From positions 1-39,279 of the forward strand of contig JAUXXQ010000138.1 of the NCBI GenBank assembly GCA_030684815.1: 39,279 nucleotides of DNA. Reading direction: 5' to 3'. A program made the translations under genes and the position numbers. The stretch comes from Methylobacter sp. (GTDB lineage Bacteria; Pseudomonadota; Gammaproteobacteria; Methylococcales; Methylomonadaceae). This document shows, one piece after another, positions 17,599 to 25,068 of this stretch (position 1 is the stretch's first letter; the number at the start of each line of letters is the position of its first letter). Under the pieces are notes generated by a model. That model did not search any database. It had not been told where the DNA came from and worked only from the letters and a program-made list of their open reading frames with translations.

Positions 17599-18049
17599 GG
17601 TTCAGCTCCAGTTTAAAGCCTAAATCGATGAAGAAATCATCCAGCATCGGCAGCAACATGGCGGGGAAGGCTGTGTCTTGTTCAATAGACTTGATGACGG
17701 CGTGTAAGTGTTCGGTATCGTTGGCGATAACGACAAACCAAAGATTAAGCCGGTGTTCGCGCTCGTAATTATGGTTGACTTCCGGGTAAGCGCTGATTTT
17801 ATCGGCAACCGCTTGCAGTTGCGCTTCGGGCACGGCCATCGCGACCAAGGCGCTGACGCCGATATGATTGGGCGGGATCACAGGGCCGATGCGGCTGATA
17901 AAACCGTTGTCATTCAGCTCGTTAAAGGCGGCTAAAACGGCGGCTTCACTCACACCCAGCTGCTCGGCAATGTCCTGGTAAGGCCGTGCCGATAGCGGGA
18001 AATCGTGCTGATAGTCGTTGAGCAGCTGTTTGTGTAGAGGGCTTAGCAT
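17591..18049 (-). CDS. Siroheme decarboxylase subunit, NirD-type (AsnC/Lrp-like fold)
   Basis: A 152-residue protein starting MLSPLHKQLLNDYQHDFPLS, with RIGPVIPPNHIGVSALVAMA, the motif NHNYEREHRLNLWFVV, and the end DDFFIDLGFKLEL typical of NirD. The frame stays open to 18076, but the ATG at 18049 matches the family start. It is the first of the four subunit genes and lies 107 bases after nirF, with a dispersed repeat between, so it may have its own promoter or rely on readthrough. Confidence 0.88.
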   Translation of the reverse strand: MLSPLHKQLLNDYQHDFPLSARPYQDIAEQLGVSEAAVLAAFNELNDNGFISRIGPVIPPNHIGVSALVAMAVPEAQLQAVADKISAYPEVNHNYEREHRLNLWFVVIANDTEHLHAVIKSIEQDTAFPAMLLPMLDDFFIDLGFKLELNHA

Positions 18050-18067
18050 AGTCTTCGATATTAAAAA

Positions 18068-18110
18068 ATGGCACACGGATGGCGCGGATTAGACGGATAA
18101 TCACCGATAA
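18068..18110 (+). repeat. GGATTAGACGGAT-family dispersed repeat
   Basis: The segment 18086-18108 shares its GATTAGACGGAT core with 303-325 and with the inverted arm at 352-372. It sits between nirF and the nirD-type gene. Confidence 0.45.
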
Positions 18111-18155
18111 AACACGGCATATAATTTGATTGCCGAGTCCTGTTGGATTTTGCTG

Positions 18156-19319
18156 TCATAAACCGGTTTTATGCGCGCGCGAGCTAAAGAAAATGCCGTT
18201 AGGTTGGTGGGCGGGCAGGCGGGTGATTTCTTGTAAGGTTTCGGTGTCGTAAACCACCAGTTGATTGTCGTCCCTGACCGCCAGCCAGACTTGTTCGCCA
18301 CGCGGGGTAAATTCCAAATGCAAAACGGCTTTGCCGGGCGACAGGGTTTTCAACAGCGATAAGTCTTTGACATCGATAATCTGTACCTGATTGTTATCGG
18401 GGAAGGCGAAATTAACCCAGACTTGCCGTCCGTCGGGCCTAGCCATGACAAAAACCGGTTGTCCGGCGACGGCGATGGTGTCACGCAATTCCCAGGTATT
18501 TTTATCGATGACCAGTACCTTGTGCTGGCCTATCGCCGGTGCAAACAGGTAATCGCCAGCCATTGCCCAGCCTTCAAGATGGGGCATTTTGTACACCGGC
18601 AGTTTTTCGTCGTCTTTGCCGTAGCCTGGCAAAATGCGTTTGACGCCCGCTTCTGTGTTCCATAAGTCAAGCAGCGCCATGCCCGATTCGCCAAACAAAC
18701 CGGCAATGTAATAGCGCCCATCCGAGGACACCAGCGCGTCGTAAGGCTGCTTGCCGATGTTAGGGAATTTCTTAACAATAGGCGCTTTGGGATTTTTAAA
18801 ATCAGCGACCCAAATTTCACCGGCATCGAACAGGCTAAAAACAAAACGCTGTCCGGGCGCATCAACTAGACCGACCACTTTCGAGCGCAAGCCGTCGCCG
18901 TAATCGGAAGCAATGTCGGCCACCAATTCGAGCGTATCGGCGGAAAAAACTTTAATGCCGCCGGGCGTGTAATTGGACACGGCGATGAGTTTGCCGTCTT
19001 GCGAAATCGCCCCGCCAATGCTGTTGCCTGCCTGAATGATGCGCTTATCAATGGCATCTTTCAGCATATCGATTTTGGTCAAGCCGCCGTCCCGACCGAA
19101 AACATAGGCGTAACGCTGATCGCGGGAAAAAACCACCGACGCGTGGGACAAATCGCCCAGCTTTTCGATTTTGGCTAGGCGTTTATGGTCGGTGGTGTTG
19201 ATAATCAGCGCATTGCCGTCTTCGCGTTCGATGACGATGCCCAGGTCGCCGGTGGCGCGCAGTTCAGCGTGGGCGTTTAAGGTGAATAATAAGGTTAGCA
19301 GGGCGAGTAGTTTGGTCAT
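18156..19319 (-). CDS. nirF: NirF, heme d1 biosynthesis protein
   Basis: A periplasmic beta-propeller protein needed for a late step of heme d1 synthesis. The 387 residues begin with a Sec signal (MTKLLALLTLLFTLNAHA). The propeller blades include LGIVIEREDGNALIINT, YAYVFGRDGGLTKIDML, GGAISQDGKLIAVSNY, GLFGESGMALLDLWN, the YKMPHLEGWAM segment and the characteristic end GIFFSSRAHKTGL. It lies downstream of the HNH insertion and upstream of nirDLGH on the same strand. NirF is clearly separated from NirS by lacking a c-heme domain. Confidence 0.93.
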   Translation of the reverse strand: MTKLLALLTLLFTLNAHAELRATGDLGIVIEREDGNALIINTTDHKRLAKIEKLGDLSHASVVFSRDQRYAYVFGRDGGLTKIDMLKDAIDKRIIQAGNSIGGAISQDGKLIAVSNYTPGGIKVFSADTLELVADIASDYGDGLRSKVVGLVDAPGQRFVFSLFDAGEIWVADFKNPKAPIVKKFPNIGKQPYDALVSSDGRYYIAGLFGESGMALLDLWNTEAGVKRILPGYGKDDEKLPVYKMPHLEGWAMAGDYLFAPAIGQHKVLVIDKNTWELRDTIAVAGQPVFVMARPDGRQVWVNFAFPDNNQVQIIDVKDLSLLKTLSPGKAVLHLEFTPRGEQVWLAVRDDNQLVVYDTETLQEITRLPAHQPNGIFFSSRAHKTGL

Positions 19320-19418
19320 GGATGTGTGTTAGCTAGTGTAAGCTGAAATATGATTTACGTGGGTTCCCTAGTTGGCGGCTAGTCATCTGTATAAAATCGG
19401 CGTGCATAGTTGTCAAAG

Positions 19419-20253
19419 CTAATTGTCCAAACCAAGTTCTTTCATCACATCGTCAAAATCATGAATAGGGTCTTTGCCGTCCAGATAGTTTTTATAAGCA
19501 GTGTCTGCTTTTGTTAATGCCTGTTGTTCCCTAGAATCACTGGCAGTTTGGTTGATAATGTTTTTTAATTCATCAATCGTCAATGGAGGTTCTTGTTTAT
19601 GGAGCATTGCATGGCAATTCGGGCAAACTGGGCTTAGGTCATTAATTGGATCAACTTGATATGTTTTTCCTATTTGCGACACGGGTATTAGATGGTGAAC
19701 ATGAATAAAATCATTGCCTAGTTCACCGTAAATCTTCTTAAAATCAAATTCGCAAACTGCACAAATGGCTTTCCAATGTTTGATGCATGTTTCCCTTGCT
19801 TTTGGATTTCGCTCGTAAGAATTAACGGTAATTGTTCGTTTAATACCTTCAAATAAAACTGTTGTCGAATGGCTTGGTAATTCGTCTGGAAATGGCTCGT
19901 TACCTGTTAAGCCCATTGCCTCTAATGCTTCCGTTAATTCGGGTCGTAGTTGCCAAACGAATTTTATACCGTCTTCCCAACCGTTAAAAAACAAGTCCCA
20001 AAACTTATCTTTCTTTTCGTTTCTTGCTGTAAAGTTTATGTCGTAATGTATCTGCGATACGTTTAGCGTATCTGCCAACTTCAAAATTTAATGAGCCGTG
20101 ATGAGCCCCTAAAATTAATCCGACTTGACTGGCATAAGCTTTGTGATTTTCGAATGTGTAGAGTGTTTGAAATATTGCAAGGTCAAGATCTTTAGTTAAC
20201 GCATTATTTTGTAGTATTTCTATCCATTGCGTTGATGTTAGTTCCGTTGCCAT
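19419..20253 (-). pseudogene. HNH endonuclease gene (McrA-like) split by a one-base frameshift
   Basis: Two overlapping frames make one protein. 20253-20005 encodes the N-terminal part (MATELTSTQWIEIL to EVGRYAKRIADT) and 20084-19419 the rest (HYDINFTARN onwards). They join if one base is removed near 20049-20052. The second part carries an HNH nuclease centre: CAVCEFDF, HVHHLIPVS, NDLSPVCPNCHAMLH. The region is visibly richer in A+T than its neighbours and has no counterpart in known heme d1 clusters, so it looks like a later insertion between the DUF2380 gene and nirF. It could be a real pseudogene or a sequencing indel. Confidence 0.75.
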
Positions 20254-20370
20254 TGATTGTTCACTCTATTTGCTTGTTTATCGGTTTGTTGCCAATATTG
20301 ATTCTCTTCCCAAGCATTGTCAGTAAATATGTTTATTTTTTCAATTAATTGTCCGTGCCATTTGGGCAAA

Positions 20371-20895
20371 TTAATGCAAAGATTTATCTTTAGGCGGTGG
20401 CGGCGTGTAACGATTATCCAAATCTTGATCGATTTTAACCGCAAGGCTTTCAACGCCTTTACGCGTCAGTTTTTCATCGCCGCCTTTGGTTTCGGAAATG
20501 TAGTTGCCGATTAATCGACCGTCTTCAACGCGGATTAAATGCCCCATGATGTAGGCGAATAAAAAGCTGGGTTTATGCAGTCTGCCGACTAACACATAAT
20601 CGGCTCCGGCTGTTTTGCCCAGGTTGGCGGCGACGTCATCATGATCGAATAAATAACCGAAACCGCTGTTGGCTTTGGTTTGAGCCGCTAAATCAATGGG
20701 GATGATGCGATAGTCGGCACCTTTTAATTCCTGTTCCAGCAACGGCTTGATGCTGGCGGTTCTGGCAATTTCCTCATCCGTTCGGGGCTTCATGGTCAAG
20801 TCATGGAGTTCAAAATCCAAAATGGCAATGCGGGTTTCGGCATGGGCTTGCGTGATAGCGATGAACAGTAAAAACAATAAGCTGTAGGTTTTCAT
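20371..20895 (-). CDS. Periplasmic DUF2380 family protein in the cd1 cluster
   Basis: A 174-residue protein with a Sec signal (MKTYSLLFLLFIAITQAHA, cleaved before ETRI). The mature part reads TRIAILDFELHDLTMKP, then IKPLLEQELKG, GADYVLVGRLHKPSFLFAYI and LTRKGVESLA, the usual DUF2380 pattern (a TolB-N-like alpha/beta fold). It ends with a proline/lysine tail (YTPPPPKDKS). Its function is unknown. The ATG directly abuts the stop of the nirC-like gene (no intervening base), so the two are translated together, which implicates it in cd1 maturation or function. Confidence 0.78.
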   Translation of the reverse strand: MKTYSLLFLLFIAITQAHAETRIAILDFELHDLTMKPRTDEEIARTASIKPLLEQELKGADYRIIPIDLAAQTKANSGFGYLFDHDDVAANLGKTAGADYVLVGRLHKPSFLFAYIMGHLIRVEDGRLIGNYISETKGGDEKLTRKGVESLAVKIDQDLDNRYTPPPPKDKSLH

Positions 20896-21201
20896 TTACT
20901 GGCCTGATGTGAGCAAAATTCCGACCAGCCAAGTGGCTTCGTCGCGGGTCATGAACGGCTGCCAAGGCGGCATGGCGGTGCCCGGGCGTCCGTTAAGAAT
21001 GGTGGTAATCAAAAAATCATCCGATTTTTCGGCTAATGCTTCGGGCAACAGGGCAGGGCCCAGACCGCCTTTTAATGTTAAGCCGTGACACGCGCCGCAA
21101 TCATGGTTGAGCAGATTGCGGAGCGCGCTTTGCCTTTCCGGCGAGGGTTCACCGGCAACCGCTGAAGTCGCAGCCAACATTAAAAGCAGCCATTTTTTCA
21201 T
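20896..21201 (-). CDS. nirC: NirC-like cytochrome c55X
   Basis: A 101-residue periplasmic monoheme cytochrome. It has a signal peptide (MKKWLLLMLAATSAVA), CGACH (C35, C38, H39) directly followed by GLTLKGGLGPALLPE, and the axial methionine M77 in GRPGTAMPPW. The CHGLTLKGGLGP and GTxMPPW pair is characteristic of NirC, a cytochrome of nir clusters that can deliver electrons to cd1 or assist d1 assembly. The ATG at 21201 has GGAAAT upstream; the frame is open one codon further (TTG). Confidence 0.85.
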   Translation of the reverse strand: MKKWLLLMLAATSAVAGEPSPERQSALRNLLNHDCGACHGLTLKGGLGPALLPEALAEKSDDFLITTILNGRPGTAMPPWQPFMTRDEATWLVGILLTSGQ

Positions 21202-21204
21202 CAA

Positions 21205-21397
21205 ATTTCCTTGTTGGTTTGAGACCTCTCCCTTTAGGGAGATTTGTTCAACGTTGACAACGCTGCTTTAGCATCGTTATCCTTTCAGGTAACTTCGTCG
21301 TTTACGGCGAGGCAATCCACCGGCCTCCATCTGTCGATGGATTGTCGTAAGACAAGTCATTTGACAGATGAGGTCGAATGTGGATTAAAACATCAAA
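21205..21397. other. 193-base spacer with two hairpins inside the nir operon
   Basis: TCTCCC-TTTA-GGGAGA (about 21227-21242) is a perfect hairpin of the same CTTTAG-loop kind as the IS200/IS605-like ends in this window. CCTCCATCTGTC (21324-21335) pairs with GACAGATGAGG (21363-21373) apart from one bulge. No T tract follows either. It may be an IS remnant or a processing/attenuation site between the two cytochrome genes. Confidence 0.35.
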
Positions 21398-21709
21398 TTA
21401 CGGTTTTAACCGGGCGTAGTAGGTCGCAACATTACTGATGTCGTCATCGCTTAACGAACCGGCGATAGCATTCATAATGTCGGACTGACGTGTTTTATCC
21501 CGGTATTGTTTCAGCGCGGTTTTCAGATAATCTGCATCGCGCCCCGCTAACGGCGGGAAAGGCGCTTCTGCGGAAGGGTTTTTAATGCCGTGGCATTGCG
21601 AACACACTGCCTCTGCTTTGGCTTGCCCAGCATAAATGCTGGCCGCATTGGCGTTTGAGATGGCCGCCAAACCCAGCAGCAATGAGGCGGTAACGAGGAT
21701 TAGTTTCAT
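21398..21709 (-). CDS. Class I cytochrome c (c553/c551-like)
   Basis: A 103-residue monoheme cytochrome with a signal peptide (MKLILVTASLLLGLAAISNA) and CSQCH (C36, C39, H40). PLAGRDADYLKTALKQYRDK, the methionine M79 in SDIMNAIAG, and SDDDISNVATYYARL follow, the pattern of c553/c4-type domains. Its ATG overlaps the last base of the cd1 stop codon (TAATG), so it is coupled to it and is the best candidate for the electron donor to the cd1 protein, the role NirM has elsewhere. Confidence 0.9.
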   Translation of the reverse strand: MKLILVTASLLLGLAAISNANAASIYAGQAKAEAVCSQCHGIKNPSAEAPFPPLAGRDADYLKTALKQYRDKTRQSDIMNAIAGSLSDDDISNVATYYARLKP

Positions 21710-23292
21710 TATTTAGCCCCTTTCATTTCGTCAGGAGAAAGGCCGCGGGTCATGTATCTGACGCGACCGTGAGAAAAGATACCGGCTGGGCTTTCCATCG
21801 ATACGGAAGCGACTTTTTGCAACGATGTAGAATCATAAACCACCACTTCATCACCGCTGTAACCGGCGCTGACGTAAAGGAATTTACCATCAGCGCTGTA
21901 TTCGGGGAAATAGGCGTGACCACCTACATCAAGCGTTTTAACGACTTCCAGCGATTTCTTGTCGATTAATTGGACAGTACGCGCTCTGCGGTCTTTGGAA
22001 ATAATGTCTACCGCGACGTAAGGCGCATTGGCGTGGGCTGCGGGCGATTCGGTGCCACCGGCAACCGGGATTTGTTTGACCACTTCCATTTTATCCAAGT
22101 CCCAAACGCTGACCACGGTTTTGTCGCAATCGCCGAAGTTGGTGCCGAAACCTAAGGTGCGGCCATCAACTTCAACTGCTGAACCGCCGCCGACATGCGG
22201 TACGCAACCGGCTTCCAGTTTTTTGATGATTTTGCGTTCTTTCAAGTCAATCGCGGCCACGATGCTGTCATCATAAGAGGCAATCATCAGTTTACGGCCG
22301 CCGTGGGATAAGAACGCGTCATGCAAATGACGACCAACGTCGGTGATTTTAGTGACTGGGAAACCTTCTTTTAAATCAACCACCCACACTTGGCCTGCGT
22401 TTTCCAGGGCAATGGCAAAAATATCATCGAACGGCGTGCCGATGACCATGCCGGAATCGGAGGAGACCATTTTTCCATCGGGGTCGATGCCTTCCAGTTC
22501 AAAGGTTTTCAGTGGCTCTAAGGTGTCGGCATCAAGAATGACGGCGTTGTGCGGTACGAATGAACCGGCCATGATGTATTTGCCGTCACGCGATACGCCA
22601 AGCCCTGGGCCGTTGAAACCGGTTTTAACGCTGCGCACGGCTTGCATCGAATATAAATCAACTTTAAAAATTTCGGCGGTGTCGGTTTTGATATAAGCCC
22701 AGCGCGGATTGGCGGGGTTATAGTCGATGATATGTGCGGCAGTGCCGGTAGGGATTTCGCCGATTTGCTTGTGCGTGGTGCTGTTGATGAACACCGCTTT
22801 GGAGCCCGAGCCGCGTCCGTATTTGCCGCGAGCCGCAACGCCAATGACGTCATCCATGCTGTCGATGGCATAGGTCGGTTTTTCCGGTAGGGTGCTTTCG
22901 TCGCTGACATAGACTTTGATTGATTTTTTGATGTCGTCTATCGTCCAGCTAGGATTGGCCAGTTTCGGCGTGCTTTGCAAATGACTCACCAAACCGCGAA
23001 TTTGGTCATCGGTCAGGCGGCCATAAAACGGAGGCATCAGGGTGTCGAAACTGCCGGTCATGATCAGGCTGCGTAATGCGGTTGGGCTGCGGCCTTTCAG
23101 TGTTTCCGAGTTTAAGGCAGGCGCCAGAAAACCGCCGTGATCCGAGCCGTGACAACTGGCGCAGTTGTCCTCGAATAATTGGTGCATGTCTTTAGCGTTG
23201 TCGGCAGCTGCTTGTGCGCCAAAAGGTAAAACGAGAGCAGCGAGAGCGGTCAGGATTGATTTGCGTAAGGGTGTTTTTGCGATATTTATCAT
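21709..23292 (-). CDS. Cytochrome cd1-type protein (NirS/NirN superfamily)
   Basis: A 527-residue periplasmic protein with a signal peptide (to about AQA, 27), a c-heme domain (CASCH: C44, C47, H48; likely axial M86 in TLMPPF) and an eight-bladed d1 propeller. Histidines at the expected d1 places are present: H187 (TAAHII, proximal), H324 (LHDAF) and H366 (PHVGGG), corresponding to the proximal and two distal histidines of nitrite reductase NirS. Some stretches (NGPGLGVSRDGKYIMAGSF, NAPYVAVD, LIDKKSLEVVKTL) read more like NirN, the dihydro-d1 dehydrogenase. It is the first gene of its operon, consistent with NirS. The ATG at 23292 has GGAG upstream; the frame opens four codons earlier at a TTG. 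Confidence 0.88.
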   Translation of the reverse strand: MINIAKTPLRKSILTALAALVLPFGAQAAADNAKDMHQLFEDNCASCHGSDHGGFLAPALNSETLKGRSPTALRSLIMTGSFDTLMPPFYGRLTDDQIRGLVSHLQSTPKLANPSWTIDDIKKSIKVYVSDESTLPEKPTYAIDSMDDVIGVAARGKYGRGSGSKAVFINSTTHKQIGEIPTGTAAHIIDYNPANPRWAYIKTDTAEIFKVDLYSMQAVRSVKTGFNGPGLGVSRDGKYIMAGSFVPHNAVILDADTLEPLKTFELEGIDPDGKMVSSDSGMVIGTPFDDIFAIALENAGQVWVVDLKEGFPVTKITDVGRHLHDAFLSHGGRKLMIASYDDSIVAAIDLKERKIIKKLEAGCVPHVGGGSAVEVDGRTLGFGTNFGDCDKTVVSVWDLDKMEVVKQIPVAGGTESPAAHANAPYVAVDIISKDRRARTVQLIDKKSLEVVKTLDVGGHAYFPEYSADGKFLYVSAGYSGDEVVVYDSTSLQKVASVSMESPAGIFSHGRVRYMTRGLSPDEMKGAK

Positions 23293-23319
23293 GTTGGGCT
23301 CCAAGGTAGTGTTGAATCA

Positions 23320-23348
23320 ATATTATCGTGTATGGGTCAAAAGCTCAA
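23320..23348 (-). promoter_or_regulatory. Putative promoter of the cd1 operon
   Basis: On the minus strand TTGAGC (23348-23343) and TAATAT (23325-23320) are spaced by 17 bases, 28 bases upstream of the cd1 start codon. No clear FNR/DNR palindrome was found here. Confidence 0.4.
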
Positions 23349-23402
23349 GTCATCATGGCTGTTCAGGCAAGAAAAAAATGACGGCGATGTAAATGCCGGA
23401 CG

Positions 23403-24413
23403 TTAAAAAATAGGTTGTTTGGAGGCGCCGCCAGCTTGTTCTTTGACCAGTTTTGGCACCAGATAACCGGGCAAGACGGCTTGAACTTGGCGCATCAGTG
23501 CCAGCGCCTCTGTTTCGGACACTTCAAAATGTCCGGTTCCGGTGGCCTTATCCAGCAAATGCAGATAATAGGGAATAATGCCGTGGCTGAACAGTTGTTC
23601 GCTTAATTGACATAAAATTTCCGGCTGATCATTGACGCCTTTTAACAGCACGGATTGGTTGAACAAGCTGATGCCGCTGTTTTTCAGCCGGTTGCAGGCA
23701 TTAATGACGCGCGGATTAATTTCATTGCCATGGTTGCAGTGCATGACCATGATGAGTTGCTTGGGGCTTTGTTTCAAGGTAGCAATCAGTTCGTCGGTCA
23801 TGCGGGCAGGCAGCACGATAGGCAGGCGGCTATGGATACGGATGCGTTGTATATGCCCGATGGTGTTTAGTTGCTGGAGCAGCCGCGCTAATCTGGCATC
23901 GCTGAGCAGCAAGGGGTCGCCGCCGCTTAAAATGACTTCGGAAATGCTGGTGTCGTCTTGTATGGCTTGCATGGCCGCGTCTTCTTTTTGCTTGTTCAGT
24001 TGTAAGTCGGCGTAGGGGAAATTGCGGCGGAAACAATAGCGGCAGTTAATCGCGCAACTGCCAGTGTTAATCAACAAAACCCGGCCGTGGTATTTGTGTA
24101 AAACACCGTTTTGGCTGGCGGCAGCAAGATCGCCGACCGGGTCATGGCTAAAGCCGGGGTAGCTTAATAATTCGTCTTTAACCGGCAATACTTGGCGTAA
24201 TAAAGGGTCGTGCGGATTGCCTTTTTCCATGCAGGCGGCAAAACTTAATGGCACCCGTAACGGGAAGTTTAAGGTGGCTGCATGCGAAACCGGTAGGTCG
24301 TCCGGCGACAGCTGCAAATAACGGCAGAGCTCATCAATATCGGTAAAAGCGTCGGCAAGTTGTTGTTGCCAGTTTTTGGCAAAGTGCTGGAGTTCGGATT
24401 GCGCTTCGGGCAT
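23403..24413 (-). CDS. epmB: EF-P lysine 2,3-aminomutase EpmB
   Basis: A radical SAM enzyme that converts L-alpha-lysine to (R)-beta-lysine for modification of EF-P. The 336 residues carry CAINCRYCFRR (C120, C124, C127 bind the cluster), ILSGGDPLLL, IRIHSRLPIVLPARM, LLKGVNDQ, YYLHLLDKATGTGHF, and GYLVPKLVKEQAGG with the PLP lysine K332 near the C-terminus. The short length separates it from catabolic lysine 2,3-aminomutases. It is divergent from efp, 85 bases away. Confidence 0.95.
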   Translation of the reverse strand: MPEAQSELQHFAKNWQQQLADAFTDIDELCRYLQLSPDDLPVSHAATLNFPLRVPLSFAACMEKGNPHDPLLRQVLPVKDELLSYPGFSHDPVGDLAAASQNGVLHKYHGRVLLINTGSCAINCRYCFRRNFPYADLQLNKQKEDAAMQAIQDDTSISEVILSGGDPLLLSDARLARLLQQLNTIGHIQRIRIHSRLPIVLPARMTDELIATLKQSPKQLIMVMHCNHGNEINPRVINACNRLKNSGISLFNQSVLLKGVNDQPEILCQLSEQLFSHGIIPYYLHLLDKATGTGHFEVSETEALALMRQVQAVLPGYLVPKLVKEQAGGASKQPIF

Positions 24414-24431
24414 GAGTTGGATTTTTTAAAG

Positions 24432-24460
24432 TTTCTATCGCTTGTTGGCTCTATTATAAT
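24432..24460 (+). promoter_or_regulatory. Putative efp promoter
   Basis: A perfect TATAAT (24455-24460) lies 38 bases before the efp start. The -35 at 17-base spacing (TTTCTA, 24432-24437) is weak. Confidence 0.5.
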
Positions 24461-24498
24461 GCCTAGGTTTTACATTGTTTGTCATCTTTGAGGATAAA

Positions 24499-25068
24499 AT
24501 GGCCATTTATAGTACTAGTGAGTTTAAAGCCGGGTTAAAAGTTATGTTGGATAACGATCCCTGTGCAATTATTGAAAATGAATTCGTAAAACCGGGTAAA
24601 GGGCAGGCTTTTAACCGGGTCAAAATCAGGAATTTGAAAACAGGCCGGGTCATGGAGCGAACCTTTAAATCAGGCGAGTCGCTGGAAGGCGCCGATGTGG
24701 TCGATGTCGAGATGCAATACTTATATAACGACGGCCAATTCAGGCATTTTATGGTGCCGGATACCTTTGAACAGTATCAGACTGAGGAAAAAATTGTCGG
24801 CGATGCGGGCAAATGGCTTAAAGACCAGGATTCCTGCACGGTCACCTTGTGGAATGATGCGCCGCTTGCCATTTCCCCCGCTAATTTTGTTGAACTGACC
24901 ATCGTCGAAACCGATCCGGGCGTACGCGGCGATACTTCCGGCGGCGGCGGCAAACCGGCAACATTGGATACAGGCGCAGTGGTTAGGGTGCCTTTGTTTG
25001 TGCAGCAAGGCGAAATGATTAAGGTCGATACCCGTACCGGTGAATACGTTTCCCGCGTAAAAGAATAG
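24499..25068 (+). CDS. efp: Elongation factor P
   Basis: EF-P relieves ribosomes stalled on polyproline. The 189 residues start [17 protein letters not shown], and the tip lysine K34 in VKPGKGQAF is present, as needed for beta-lysylation by EpmA. The three beta-barrel domains end with [14 protein letters not shown] and [12 protein letters not shown]. The frame extends 8 codons upstream, but the ATG at 24499, preceded by GAGGAT, gives the family start. epmA follows with a one-base overlap (TAGTG). Confidence 0.97.
   Translation: MAIYSTSEFKAGLKVMLDNDPCAIIENEFVKPGKGQAFNRVKIRNLKTGRVMERTFKSGESLEGADVVDVEMQYLYNDGQFRHFMVPDTFEQYQTEEKIVGDAGKWLKDQDSCTVTLWNDAPLAISPANFVELTIVETDPGVRGDTSGGGGKPATLDTGAVVRVPLFVQQGEMIKVDTRTGEYVSRVKE

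Noticed and set aside
19419-20084. A stand-alone gene in the second HNH frame starting with TTG at 20084
   Set aside because: Its first residues (KLADTLNVSQI) are the out-of-frame reading of the upstream part. The protein only makes sense when joined to the 20253-20005 frame.
20238-20453. Minus-strand 71-codon frame between the HNH and DUF2380 genes
   Set aside because: Overlaps the ends of both genes in another frame and resembles nothing; probably chance in A+T-rich DNA.
23305-23402. FNR/DNR-type site upstream of the cd1 gene
   Set aside because: Short TTGA and TCAA pieces occur, but no TTGAT-N4-ATCAA palindrome with acceptable symmetry was found.
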